DNA of 64,000 bases from Clostridia bacterium (GCA_017461545.1 JAFTXP010000023.1:24990-88989), one strand, 5' to 3'. Counted from the stretch's first letter, positions 32,462 through 41,552 are shown. Notes: a model not told the origin generated them from the letters alone. Numbers and translations: made by a program.

Positions 32462-34060
32462 ATGAATAATTTTTTGAAAAAGACAATCAGTTTCATTTTG
32501 GTTATGATAATTTCCGCAGGGATATTTATTTCCGGAGATAATTTCGGCGTAAAGGGTGCGGAGCCTATCGAAATAGGATACAGCATTTCGACAGAGTCTC
32601 TTTATCAGGGCGATACTGTCGAGGTAAAGTTCTTTTTCAAAAATTTTGAAGAGGTAAACGTTGATTGTACAGCTTTTCAGCTTGATGTGTATGTTGATCC
32701 TGCAATCTTCTCCGTCGGCACGATGAAATGCAATCTTGACGGAACAGATGCGATGATGTACACAACTAAGTTAAACGAGTCGGAAAATAAAGTAAAAACA
32801 ATCTACTTTAATACAAGATCGTCGCTCCCGAAGGACAGCAGTGATATTTCCACTATGACATTGACACTTAAAAAGGATTTCGCGGAGATAACCGACGTTC
32901 AGCTCAACATCACTTTGGCTATGGCACTGGATGCTGATAACAACCGTTTTGACGTGACGTATTCCTCTCCTGTAGTAAAATGTCTGCCTTTGTCCGAAAA
33001 ACCGGCAGAACCGACTGTGACTCCTCCGGTTTCACCGTCTGCTGCAGCATCGACTGCTCCGTTTGTAACTTCTTCTGCTGCTCCATCTGTGACAGACAAA
33101 CCGCCCGAAACAATTCCGCCTACTGATGTTGTGCCGTCTGCGACTCCTGTTGCGACAGAATCAGTAAATTTGCCTACAGCAACTACAGATTCGTATGATG
33201 CACCTGTTGGGACTGCAAATTCCGGCAGCGCCCCTGCTGTGACTGAGGATTCCGCCGACACACCTTCAGAAACTGTAAAAAAAGAGTTTACAGTGACATA
33301 TCTTGATTCTAATGGAAGAGTAATTAAATCTGAAACAGTTGAAGAAGGAAATGCAGCGACAAACAGCAAAGTTCCTTACAGACCGGGATATGATTTTTTG
33401 GGCTGGACTGTAAGTTCAGGCACATTAAAAAATATAACATGTGACGTAACGGCTGTTGCCGTGTACGAAATAAGTGATGTACTTTACACAATAAATGTGA
33501 CAGGCGGAACGGTAAACGGAAATAATACAAGCGTAAAAGTAAAATACGATGATTGCGTTATCGTGAAAGTAGATGAGTCTGTGATTCCTGAAAATAAATA
33601 CTTTGTCGGCTGGAAAAAGACAGGCAGCGATAAAGTTGTAAGTTACAATAAAATCTACAGTTTTCTTGTAACAGGAAGCGATGATGTGGTTGCAGTATAC
33701 GGAGATACAGTTTCTGATGTTTTGCCGCAGACTGTGTTGTTTGAACGATCTGTAAATACTGAGGCCGTGATCTTTACCTGTGAAAGCTTTATTCCTGCCG
33801 GATGTTCGTATTCAGGTTCGGGTATTATCGTTACAAAAGATGAAAATATAGGGAAATCCGTAGATTTGTTTATTTTAAATGCGGAAGGAACGACTTCGTA
33901 CCGTGCAAATAACAATTCGATAAACTCTCAGTTTTCGGTTATAAATCATAATTTAGCAGAAGTTTTTTATGCAAGATCGTATCTCATTTATAGCGATGCA
34001 AACGGTGATAAAGTTACTGTTTACAGCGACATAAATATTTATAATCCTGAGATTTTCTGA
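32462..34060 (+). CDS. Secreted protein with cohesin-like domain, Thr/Pro linker and Flg_new-type repeats
   Basis: A 532-residue exported protein. A signal peptide ('MNNFLKKTISFILVMIISAG') is followed by a beta-sandwich (~residues 30-175) that looks like cohesin or a related carbohydrate-linked fold ('STESLYQGDTVEVKFFFKNF'). A long Pro/Thr/Ser/Ala linker (~180-275) is followed by an InlB-B/Flg_new type repeat ('TVTYLDSNGRVIKSETVEEG', 'YRPGYDFLGWTVSSG') and further beta domains. No sortase motif or membrane anchor is visible, and no dockerin is in the window. It lies 21 bp after the PHP gene and may be transcribed with it. A strong terminator follows at 34086-34114. Confidence 0.8.
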   Translation: MNNFLKKTISFILVMIISAGIFISGDNFGVKGAEPIEIGYSISTESLYQGDTVEVKFFFKNFEEVNVDCTAFQLDVYVDPAIFSVGTMKCNLDGTDAMMYTTKLNESENKVKTIYFNTRSSLPKDSSDISTMTLTLKKDFAEITDVQLNITLAMALDADNNRFDVTYSSPVVKCLPLSEKPAEPTVTPPVSPSAAASTAPFVTSSAAPSVTDKPPETIPPTDVVPSATPVATESVNLPTATTDSYDAPVGTANSGSAPAVTEDSADTPSETVKKEFTVTYLDSNGRVIKSETVEEGNAATNSKVPYRPGYDFLGWTVSSGTLKNITCDVTAVAVYEISDVLYTINVTGGTVNGNNTSVKVKYDDCVIVKVDESVIPENKYFVGWKKTGSDKVVSYNKIYSFLVTGSDDVVAVYGDTVSDVLPQTVLFERSVNTEAVIFTCESFIPAGCSYSGSGIIVTKDENIGKSVDLFILNAEGTTSYRANNNSINSQFSVINHNLAEVFYARSYLIYSDANGDKVTVYSDINIYNPEIF

Positions 34061-34085
34061 TGTTATATAATATCGAATACTACGG

Positions 34086-34114
34086 TGCAGCAGTTTTCGG
34101 ACTGCTGCATTTTT
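34086..34114 (+). terminator. Intrinsic terminator after the cohesin-like gene
   Basis: A perfect 9-bp stem (34086-34094 / 34101-34109), 6-nt loop, then T5. Confidence 0.88.
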
Positions 34115-34271
34115 ATACAATAAAAAGGATGAAAAAAATAAGAAGGAATAAATAAAAAACTTTTAAATAAAAATGCCTTGTGATATAATGACAATATCTG
34201 TAATTGTCATTATGGATAGTAGACTGTTTTTTATAAACATAAAACAAATTATGGAGCGAAAAAGAATCGAT

Positions 34272-36035
34272 ATGGTTACATTCAGAGCGGCAGTTGCCTC
34301 CTGCCCAAGAAAATCAGGCGATCATAACGGAGATAACTTTTATTTTAACTCTAAGTTTATAACAGAAGAGTTGACTTCATCTCAGGTGATGTTGGCTCAC
34401 AAAAAGAGTCAGAACGGAATACAGATGTATGCCGTTACAGACGGAAATATGGCTGAAGAGTATAAAGATGAAATATCGTTGATGTTAGTTCGGGGATTAA
34501 AGAAATACCATGCACGGTTAATAGATGACCCGGATTTATACGCTGTAGATGTAATTGACGAATATAATAGAGAAGCGTACGCTGCTGCAAAAAGGCGGTC
34601 TCTTGCTAACGAAAAACGACCGTTTTCGTCTTTGGGACTTATGTACATAAACGGAGAGTCGCTGGCATTCAGTAATACCGGTAATGTAAGAATATACCGC
34701 ATAAGAGACGGTGTTGCAGAGATGTTTTCTGTTGACCACACGCAGGCTCAGAAAATGGTTGAGCTTGGCCTGATGACTTCGGACAGAGCAGCAACTCATC
34801 CTCAGAGAAAGAAACTTACTCAGTTTTTCGGTGTGATGCCGGACGAAGTGTCTTTTCGCCCCGTTGTATTTGAGGAAAAAGCAGAATCCGGAGATGTGTA
34901 TGTTCTTTGTTCGAGCGGTTGTTATGAAAATGTTTCTATGGCACGTATGGCAGAGATAAGTGACGAATCTGATACTGTTGCTGATTTTGTAAAAACTGTG
35001 TTTGCCGAGGCTGCGTCTGCAGGATGCCGTGAGGATATAACGGTTCTTGCAGTAAAAGCAGAAGATCCTAATGCTGTAGTTATGCCGATTGGGGACTCGC
35101 ATTCCCATAATGTATCAGCACACTCTGATGATGCTGCTGCGGCAGCTGCTGCGACGGGAGCAACTGCTGTTGTTGGAACTAAGAAATCAGGTACAGCTTC
35201 TAAACCGATATCTAATGCAGAGAAAAAGGCTCAAAAATCAGAAAAGAATTCGTCCTCAAAAAAGACTTCAAAAAATACAGCTAACTCCGTTTCTGTGTTA
35301 GCATCCATAAAGTCGTTTTTGGGAATTGGTGATTCAAAGGATGGCGAAAATAACGAAAAAATATGGCCGGCATTATTGGTATTTGTCGTATGTCTTGTAT
35401 TGATTATTGTTTTGACTGTATATGGAATAAAAATTTATAACAGCAATAAAAAATCAGATCCTATGACAGGATATACTCCGTACGGAACAGTTTCGACCGA
35501 TACAGAAGCATCTGATACGGCTTCTTCTGAAACGGAATTGCCGACCGTAGAAAATACGGCTACGCCGGATGGAACAAATGCAACAACTGCTCCGGCAGTG
35601 ACTGATAATATAACAAATACAGCAGTGCCTGTGACAGAAGTTCCTGCGACAGAAGCTCCCGTGACGGAGGCTCCTGTGACGGAGGCTCCTGTGACAGAGG
35701 CTCCGGCGACGGAGGCCCCGGCTACAGAAGTTCCTACAACAGTAGTGCCTACTACAGCAACAGTAGCGCCTACTACAGCAACAGCAGCGCCTACTACAGC
35801 AACAGTAGCGCCTACTACAGCAACAGCGGTGCCTACTACAGCAACAGCGGTGCCTACTACAGCAACAGCAGCGCCTACTACAGCAACAGCAGCGCCTACT
35901 TCTACTGCAACGGCAGAGCCTACTTCTACGGAAACAGCAGCGCTTACTCCTACAGAAACAGCAACACCTGTTCCTTCAGCGACAGATGAAACAGGCATTG
36001 GAGGCGAAGGCGGTGGGGAAACTGTTTCGGAATAA
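34272..36035 (+). CDS. PP2C-like phosphatase with transmembrane segment and repetitive extracellular tail
   Basis: A 587-residue protein. Residues ~1-255 are PPM/PP2C-like: 'SGDHNGDNFYF', 'YAVTDGN', 'FSNTGNVRIYRIRDG', 'FSVDHTQA' and 'GCREDITVLAV'. The element normally reading C-S-D-G reads 'LCSSGCYE', so one metal-binding aspartate is missing, and D-G-x-G-G is also incomplete. A Lys/Ser linker leads to one membrane helix ('WPALLVFVVCLVLIIVLTVY', from residue 365). The tail is Thr/Pro/Ala rich: seven 15-bp units (35634-35738, TEAPV) and seven 21-bp units (35748-35894, PTTATxA). Start choice is uncertain: 34272 has a distant GGAG, while 34251 and 34212 are alternatives. A TATAAT at 34184-34189 argues against the in-frame ATG at 34173. 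Confidence 0.8.
   Translation: MVTFRAAVASCPRKSGDHNGDNFYFNSKFITEELTSSQVMLAHKKSQNGIQMYAVTDGNMAEEYKDEISLMLVRGLKKYHARLIDDPDLYAVDVIDEYNREAYAAAKRRSLANEKRPFSSLGLMYINGESLAFSNTGNVRIYRIRDGVAEMFSVDHTQAQKMVELGLMTSDRAATHPQRKKLTQFFGVMPDEVSFRPVVFEEKAESGDVYVLCSSGCYENVSMARMAEISDESDTVADFVKTVFAEAASAGCREDITVLAVKAEDPNAVVMPIGDSHSHNVSAHSDDAAAAAAATGATAVVGTKKSGTASKPISNAEKKAQKSEKNSSSKKTSKNTANSVSVLASIKSFLGIGDSKDGENNEKIWPALLVFVVCLVLIIVLTVYGIKIYNSNKKSDPMTGYTPYGTVSTDTEASDTASSETELPTVENTATPDGTNATTAPAVTDNITNTAVPVTEVPATEAPVTEAPVTEAPVTEAPATEAPATEVPTTVVPTTATVAPTTATAAPTTATVAPTTATAVPTTATAVPTTATAAPTTATAAPTSTATAEPTSTETAALTPTETATPVPSATDETGIGGEGGGETVSE
35634..35894 (+). repeat. Tandem 15-bp and 21-bp coding repeats
   Basis: Seven copies of a 15-bp unit (35634-35738) and seven copies of a 21-bp unit (35748-35894), nearly identical at the DNA level. 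They encode the extracellular Thr/Pro tail. Both periods are multiples of three, so copy-number change would alter tail length but keep the frame. Confidence 0.92.
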
Positions 36036-36105
36036 TTCTGTCGCGATAAAAAAGATAATGTGTTATAGTGTTATAGTTTTATAGTAAATTTTATACATTG
36101 ATTAA

Positions 36106-36139
36106 GTTCCGCATAGGTGATTTAATACTTGTGCGGAAC
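36106..36139 (+). terminator. Possible terminator hairpin after the PP2C-like gene
   Basis: An 8-bp perfect stem (36106-36113 / 36132-36139), 18-nt loop, short T-rich tail. It is weak. Confidence 0.35.
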
Positions 36140-36178
36140 GTTTATCAAATAGATTCTTAGTAATTTTGGAGGTTTTTT

Positions 36179-36694
36179 ATGGATTGTTGTCCCGAGTGTA
36201 AAAACAACAAAAGTGATTTATCCCTTTTAGAGCCTGTCTTTAAAGAATTGGCAGACGAGAAGGGAAGTCTTATAGCAATATTGCAGCAAGCTCAGGAAAT
36301 ATACGGCTACTTGCCGACAGATGTTTTAAGATGCATTGCCGACAGAACAGGAATTAAGCCTGCTAAGGTTTACGGAACTGCCACGTTCTATACTCAGTTC
36401 AGATTTAAGCCTGTAGGAAAGTATCTGATTATGCTTTGTCAGGGAACTGCTTGCCACGTTAACGGCGCGGATATGGTGCTTGACGCAATAAGCTCAGAGC
36501 TTGGAATAGGTGACGGAGATACAACAGAGGACGGGCTGTTCTCTATAAAATGCGTTGCATGTCTCGGTTGCTGCAGTTTATCACCTGTTATGATGATAAA
36601 CGAAGAAACATACGGTACTCTTACTCCCACTAAGGCAGTACAGATTATCCGTGATATCAAAGAATCCGAAGCAAACGGAGGTGCTGCACAATGA
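36179..36694 (+). CDS. NuoE/HydC-type [2Fe-2S] subunit of an NADH-linked oxidoreductase
   Basis: A 171-residue thioredoxin-like ferredoxin subunit. The [2Fe-2S] ligands are in 'LCQGTACHVNGADMV' and 'KCVACLGCCSLSPVMMINEE', and 'LQQAQEIYGYLPTDVLRCIA' is the usual N-terminal helix. It pairs with the NuoF-like flavoprotein encoded next, whose start codon overlaps its stop by 4 bp. In anaerobes such subunits belong to electron-bifurcating hydrogenases, formate dehydrogenases or related complexes. Ribosome binding site GGAGG. Confidence 0.93.
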   Translation: MDCCPECKNNKSDLSLLEPVFKELADEKGSLIAILQQAQEIYGYLPTDVLRCIADRTGIKPAKVYGTATFYTQFRFKPVGKYLIMLCQGTACHVNGADMVLDAISSELGIGDGDTTEDGLFSIKCVACLGCCSLSPVMMINEETYGTLTPTKAVQIIRDIKESEANGGAAQ

Positions 36695-38469
36695 GTAAGA
36701 TGAAAATAGTAATCGGACAGGGTAGCTGCGGTATTGCAGCAGGCGCCGCTAAAGTATACGACGCGCTTGACAATGCGATAAAAGCAGGCAAATTGGACGC
36801 AGACCTTTCCATCACCGGATGTATCGGAATGTGTTATCTTGAGCCTATCGCAGATGTGTTCACCGAAGAAAAAGGTGCGGTTGTAAAACGTACATATGTA
36901 CAGCTAAACGGCAGTGATGCGGCTGATGTTTTCGCGCTTATACAAAAGGGCGACTTTGAAAACGAAGCTGTTAAAAAATATGAAATCTCAGAAGAAGATG
37001 AAAACAACCTTAAGAGTCAGACCCGTGTTGCCTTGAGAAACTGCGGTAACATTGACCCTGAGAACATTGATGCGTACATCGCAACAGGCGGTTACGAAGC
37101 TTTGAAAAAAGTTGTCAGCGGAATGACGCAGGACGAGGTCATCGATGTTATAAAAGTTTCAGGTCTTGCAGGCCGCGGCGGTGCGGGATTCCCCACATGG
37201 TTTAAGTGGAATGCTGCAAAGTCTTCTCCCGGAGATGAAAAGTACCTCATCTGTAATGCAGACGAGGGAGACCCCGGAGCATTTATGGATAGAGCGGTTA
37301 TCGAGGGCGATCCCCATACACTTATTGAGGGTATGCTTATCGGTGCGTATGCTATCGGTGCAAAAGAAGCTATCGTGTATGTCCGTGCCGAATATCCTTT
37401 GGCTATCATCCGTCTCAAAAATGCTATTAAACAGGCAAATGAGCGCGGTTATCTCGGCGACAACATTATGGGTTCAAACTTCTCATGTAAGATGAGAATC
37501 AAAGCAGGTGCAGGAGCATTTGTATGCGGCGAAGAGACTGCCCTTATCGAATCACTCGAAGGTCAGAGAGGCATGCCGAGACTTAAACCTCCGTTCCCTG
37601 CTGCAAGCGGTTATTTCCAGAAACCGTCCAATATAAACAACGTTGAAACTTTCGCAAACGTTGCATGGATTATAAACAACGGCGGCGAAGCTTTTGCCGC
37701 AATGGGTACACAGGACAGCAAGGGTACAAAGGTATTTGCTCTTACAGGTAAGATAAACAAAGGCGGTCTTGTAGAGATTCCTATGGGAAGCACTCTCCGC
37801 GACGTTATATACGGTATCGGCGGCGGTATAAGAGAAAATAAAAAGTTCAAAGCCGTACAGATGGGCGGCCCTTCGGGCGGATGTATCCCGGCAGACTTGC
37901 TCGACACCGTAATCGACTACAAGAAACTTTCCGCGACAGGCGCTATTATGGGCTCCGGCGGTATGGTTGTTATGGACGAGAGCACATGTATGGTTGATAT
38001 GGCGAGATTCTTCCTCGACTTTACTGCAAAAGAATCATGCGGAAAATGTGCACACTGCCGACTCGGTACAAAGAGAATGCTTGAAATTCTTGAGCGTATA
38101 GTAAACGGCGAAGGTAAAGACGGAGACATTGAGCTTTTGGAAGAGCTTTGCGTATCTATAAAAGACGGTGCGCTCTGCGGACTCGGACAGACAGCTCCGA
38201 ACCCCGTTCTTACGACACTCAAATACTTCAGACATGAATATGAGGCTCATATATATGAGCACAAATGTCCTGCAGGTCAGTGCCGCAGCCTTGTAACATA
38301 CACAATTGATGCAGACAAGTGTAAAGGATGTACACTGTGTGCAAGACAATGTCCTGTACAGGCCATTTCAGGCAGCGTAAAGAATCCGCATGTTATTGAT
38401 ACGGAAAAATGTATCAAGTGCGGCAAATGTATTGCAAACTGTAAATTCGGCGCAATCAGCGTAAACTGA
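36691..38469 (+). CDS. NuoF/HydB-type NADH-binding flavoprotein
   Basis: A 592-residue subunit. It has an N-terminal thioredoxin-like [2Fe-2S] domain ('GSCGIAAGAAKVYDALDNAI'), an NADH/FMN domain ('GRGGAGFPTWFKWNAAK', 'CNADEGDPGAFMDRAVIEGD'), an SLBB region, a 4Fe-4S site 'ESCGKCAHCRLGTKRM', and a C-terminal two-cluster ferredoxin ('CKGCTLCARQCPVQAI', 'CIKCGKCIANCKFGAI'). This matches HydB of bifurcating enzymes more than NuoF of complex I. It oxidises or forms NADH and passes electrons through the clusters. The next subunit gene starts 13 bp later. Confidence 0.95.
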   Translation: MSKMKIVIGQGSCGIAAGAAKVYDALDNAIKAGKLDADLSITGCIGMCYLEPIADVFTEEKGAVVKRTYVQLNGSDAADVFALIQKGDFENEAVKKYEISEEDENNLKSQTRVALRNCGNIDPENIDAYIATGGYEALKKVVSGMTQDEVIDVIKVSGLAGRGGAGFPTWFKWNAAKSSPGDEKYLICNADEGDPGAFMDRAVIEGDPHTLIEGMLIGAYAIGAKEAIVYVRAEYPLAIIRLKNAIKQANERGYLGDNIMGSNFSCKMRIKAGAGAFVCGEETALIESLEGQRGMPRLKPPFPAASGYFQKPSNINNVETFANVAWIINNGGEAFAAMGTQDSKGTKVFALTGKINKGGLVEIPMGSTLRDVIYGIGGGIRENKKFKAVQMGGPSGGCIPADLLDTVIDYKKLSATGAIMGSGGMVVMDESTCMVDMARFFLDFTAKESCGKCAHCRLGTKRMLEILERIVNGEGKDGDIELLEELCVSIKDGALCGLGQTAPNPVLTTLKYFRHEYEAHIYEHKCPAGQCRSLVTYTIDADKCKGCTLCARQCPVQAISGSVKNPHVIDTEKCIKCGKCIANCKFGAISVN

Positions 38470-38482
38470 CGGAGGCATACAA

Positions 38483-40738
38483 ATGGAAGATAAGAAAATG
38501 TTTAATATTACAATTAACGGAAAACAGATAGAAGCAGAAGCAGGAAAGAGTATACTTCAGGTTGCGACAGAGAACGGCATTGATATTCCTAATCTCTGTT
38601 ACAGCGATATGGTAAAAGTTTACGGTTCCTGCGGTGTCTGCGTAGTAGAAGTAGAAGGCGCTCCGAAACTTTTCAGAGCGTGCGCAACAAAAATTTCAGA
38701 CGGAATGGTAGTAAATACCGAGACAGACAGAGTAAAGAGAGCAAGAAAAACAGCTCTTTCACTCATGCTTTCTGACCACAGCGGTGATTGCCGTCCTCCT
38801 TGCGTAAGAGAATGTCCGGCAGGTACAGACTGTCAGGGTTATGTAGGTTTGATTGCAAACGGACTTTTTGAAGAGGCAAATGAGCTTATAAAAGAGAAGC
38901 TTCCGCTTCCCGCATCGATAGGACGTGTATGTCCTCATCCGTGTGAAACAGCCTGCAGAAGAAAAGCTCTCGAAGAACCTGTTTCGATAATGCAGCTCAA
39001 GCGTTTTGCGGCAGATACATCGATTGCAAACAACGGCGGAAAGGCTTATGCACCTGCAGTTGCTGCAGAGACAGGAAAGAAAGTTGCAATAATCGGCGGC
39101 GGCCCTGCAGGACTTTCAGCAGCATATTTCCTCAGAGCAAAAGGTCATGACGTAACAATCTATGACAAGATGCCCAAGATGGGCGGTATGCTCAGATACG
39201 GAATTCCGGAGTACCGTCTCCCGAAGGCTGTTCTTGACATTGAAATCGAAGCTATCGAGGGTATGGGCGTTAAAATGGTTAACAACGTGCTCACAGACGC
39301 TGAGATGTTTGAAAAATTAAGAAATGAAAACGATGCGGTTCTTATTGCCATAGGAGCATGGACCAGCAGCAAGATGCGTATCCCAGGCGAAGACCTCGAG
39401 GGTGTATACGGCGGTATCGATTTTCTCCGCAGCATTGCGCTCGGCGAGACACTTCCCCTCGGAAAGCGCGTAGCAGTTGTCGGCGGCGGCAATACCGCAA
39501 TGGACGCTTGCAGAAGTGCAGTCAGAGTAGGCGCGGACGAGGTATATGTTATTTACCGTCGTACACGTGACGAAATGCCTGCTGAAAAAGTTGAAATAGA
39601 AGAAGCCGAAGAAGAGGGCGTAATTTATAAGTTCCTCTGCAACCCTGTGGAAATTCTCGGGGCAGACGGAAAAGTTACAGCCATCAAAGCTCAGAAAATG
39701 GAGCTTGGCGAGCCTGATGCAAGCGGCAGATGCAAGCCTGTACCGGTTGAGGGAGCATTTGAAGAAATCGCTGTAGACAATGTAATTATGGCTATCGGTC
39801 AGAGCATAAATAACAAGGGCTTTGAGTCTGTAGAACTTACAAAGAAAGGCACAATTGTAGCGGATGAAAAGCTGTTCACAACATCGCTTGACGGTGTATT
39901 TGCATGCGGCGATGTAACAAACCGCGGTGCAGGTATTGCTATTGCAGCTATCGGAGAGGCTAAGAAAGCCGCTGCAGCTATGCACCTTTACCTCGGCGGC
40001 GCAAAGCCGGCATTCGAAGATACTGCGGAATATAATATTTATTCTATAAAGAATCCGACTGACGAACAGATTCGCGAGGCAAATGCTCACAGACCTATTG
40101 AGGCGAGACTTGCTCCTGCACAGAGAAGTGCCGAAGAAAGAAAGACAAACTTCAAAGAGTATGTTGACATATTTGATGCGGAAGCCGCTAAGAAAGAGGC
40201 TGAAAGATGTCTTGAGTGCGGTTGCCGTGACTACTTTGAGTGTAAGCTCATAAAATATGCTGACAGATACGATGCGGATTATGAGAGGGTTGCAGGCTCA
40301 AAACATCAGAGACCTGTTGTTAAGACTAAGTACATTGTCCGTGAACCTGAAAAATGTATTCTTTGCGGTCTCTGTGTAAGAACTTGCGAAGAGGTAATGG
40401 GAATCACAGCTCTCGGTCTTGTAGGCAGAGGTTTTGATACAGTAGTTCTTCCGGAAATGGGTCTTGCGCTTGAGTCTACAAAGTGTAATAACTGCGGACT
40501 TTGCGTATCCGTATGTCCAACAGGCGCTCTTTCCGAGCAGCTTCCTCTTGCAAAGGCAGTTCCGCTTAAGGAGACTGTAAAAGAAGGTATCTGCGGACTT
40601 TGTGACAAGGCTTGTGAAGTCAAAGTTACATACCACGGAAATACACCTCTTCGTGTACTTCCGAAAGAGGGCGGAAAGCTCCTTTGTGCAGAAGGACGTT
40701 TTGCTTTGGTTGACGGAAAAGATCCGTTAAAAAAATGA
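38483..40738 (+). CDS. GltD/NfnB-like FAD-iron-sulfur oxidoreductase fused to ferredoxin domains
   Basis: A 751-residue multidomain flavoprotein. In order: a plant-type [2Fe-2S] ferredoxin ('CYSDMVKVYGSCGVCVVEVE'), a GltD-type 4Fe-4S region ('PPCVRECPAGTDCQGYVGLI', 'GRVCPHPCETACRR'), an FAD site 'AIIGGGPAGLSAAYFLRAKG', an NAD(P) site 'AVVGGGNTAMDACRSAVRVG', a C-terminal two-cluster ferredoxin ('CILCGLCVRTCEEV', 'CNNCGLCVSVCPTGAL') and a short end like the first cluster of molybdopterin enzymes ('ICGLCDKACEVKV', 'LLCAEGRF'). There is no H-cluster or molybdopterin domain. With the two preceding genes it forms a complex that could move electrons between NADH, NADPH and ferredoxin. Confidence 0.9.
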   Translation: MEDKKMFNITINGKQIEAEAGKSILQVATENGIDIPNLCYSDMVKVYGSCGVCVVEVEGAPKLFRACATKISDGMVVNTETDRVKRARKTALSLMLSDHSGDCRPPCVRECPAGTDCQGYVGLIANGLFEEANELIKEKLPLPASIGRVCPHPCETACRRKALEEPVSIMQLKRFAADTSIANNGGKAYAPAVAAETGKKVAIIGGGPAGLSAAYFLRAKGHDVTIYDKMPKMGGMLRYGIPEYRLPKAVLDIEIEAIEGMGVKMVNNVLTDAEMFEKLRNENDAVLIAIGAWTSSKMRIPGEDLEGVYGGIDFLRSIALGETLPLGKRVAVVGGGNTAMDACRSAVRVGADEVYVIYRRTRDEMPAEKVEIEEAEEEGVIYKFLCNPVEILGADGKVTAIKAQKMELGEPDASGRCKPVPVEGAFEEIAVDNVIMAIGQSINNKGFESVELTKKGTIVADEKLFTTSLDGVFACGDVTNRGAGIAIAAIGEAKKAAAAMHLYLGGAKPAFEDTAEYNIYSIKNPTDEQIREANAHRPIEARLAPAQRSAEERKTNFKEYVDIFDAEAAKKEAERCLECGCRDYFECKLIKYADRYDADYERVAGSKHQRPVVKTKYIVREPEKCILCGLCVRTCEEVMGITALGLVGRGFDTVVLPEMGLALESTKCNNCGLCVSVCPTGALSEQLPLAKAVPLKETVKEGICGLCDKACEVKVTYHGNTPLRVLPKEGGKLLCAEGRFALVDGKDPLKK

Positions 40739-40746
40739 TAAACAAC

Positions 40747-40822
40747 GCCGTCTCTGCTGCCTTCGGCAGCAGAGACGGCAATAAAAGGCTTGCAAAATGA
40801 CACGTGTGTCGATTTTGCAAGC
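40747..40822 (+). terminator. Two hairpins ending the NuoE/F operon
   Basis: A perfect 15-bp stem (40747-40761 / 40765-40779) with a TTC loop, then an 11-bp stem (40788-40798 / 40812-40822) with a small nested hairpin in its loop. Together they should stop transcription. Confidence 0.75.
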
Positions 40823-40859
40823 TTCTTGATTAGAATTACAAGATTATAACATACAAAGT

Positions 40860-41552
40860 ATGAATTGCATCGAAGAACAAATAGAACAAGTTGAAACAAC
40901 TAAATATGTATATGTAATATTGACAAGGACTCCTACCAAATTTGCCGGATTGATAAGGAAAATGATGCGAAAAAAATATAATCACGCATCTATCTCATTT
41001 ACAGAGGATTTTAAAGATGTGTATACGATGGGACGTTACAGACATAAAACACCGATTCTGGCGGGTCCGATAAAGGAATATCCCGACAGATTGAGTCTGA
41101 GACGGGAGAAGACTGTTCCTTGTGTTATATACAAAGTTCCTGTGGATATCGATAAATATTCACAGGGCATAGAGCTGATATATAATATAATGAAGGAACG
41201 GGAGGATTATTTGTATAATCTGTATTCCGTACTTACTTATCCAGTGCTTAAAGGTTTTAATACGCCGAAAGCTTTTTCGTGTTCGGAGTTTGTTGCATAC
41301 ATTCTCCGTGCGATGGAAGTAGATTTGAGTGATATAAAGACTTGCAGTTATACGCCGTGGTATCTTCATGAGGACTTAAAGCAATATATGTACTATGAGG
41401 GAAATATACTTCCTCTGATGAAGAATAGTAATCATGATGAAGTCGATTATTTTTCGGATGTTAAATTTTTTCCGCTCGTAGGTAAAAATATAACAGTTTT
41501 ATCAAAGTTGCTCTATCGACTTTGTTTCAGAAAAAAACAAAAAGGACAGTAA
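40860..41552 (+). CDS. Permuted papain-like (YiiX/NlpC-P60 type) putative hydrolase
   Basis: A 230-residue protein. The order of likely catalytic residues is His first ('KYNHASISF') and Cys later ('AFSCSEFVAYILR'), as in circularly permuted NlpC/P60 or YiiX/LRAT-like enzymes that act on peptides or acyl groups. There is no signal peptide, so it is predicted to be cytosolic, with a basic C-terminus. There is no clear ribosome binding site before the ATG. It is followed by the acyl-CoA synthetase gene after 55 bp, which may hint at lipid-related work. Function is not established. Confidence 0.65.
   Translation: MNCIEEQIEQVETTKYVYVILTRTPTKFAGLIRKMMRKKYNHASISFTEDFKDVYTMGRYRHKTPILAGPIKEYPDRLSLRREKTVPCVIYKVPVDIDKYSQGIELIYNIMKEREDYLYNLYSVLTYPVLKGFNTPKAFSCSEFVAYILRAMEVDLSDIKTCSYTPWYLHEDLKQYMYYEGNILPLMKNSNHDEVDYFSDVKFFPLVGKNITVLSKLLYRLCFRKKQKGQ

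Noticed and set aside
32899..33369. Long open minus-strand frame in the Thr/Pro-rich linker of the cohesin-like gene
   Set aside because: It is the antisense of a low-complexity repeat; Val/Gly/Ala-rich product without start signal.
35634..35894. Possible frameshift-type phase variation in the PP2C tail
   Set aside because: Repeat units are 15 and 21 bp, both multiples of three, so slippage changes tail length but not reading frame.
35435..35998. Open minus-strand frame of 187 codons opposite the PP2C tail
   Set aside because: A shadow of the TP repeats, made only of Val/Ala/Gly repeats; no ribosome binding site.
39317..40090. A 257-codon minus-strand frame within the GltD-like gene
   Set aside because: Opposite a well-supported multidomain gene; composition (Cys, Tyr, Ser rich) is that of a shadow frame.
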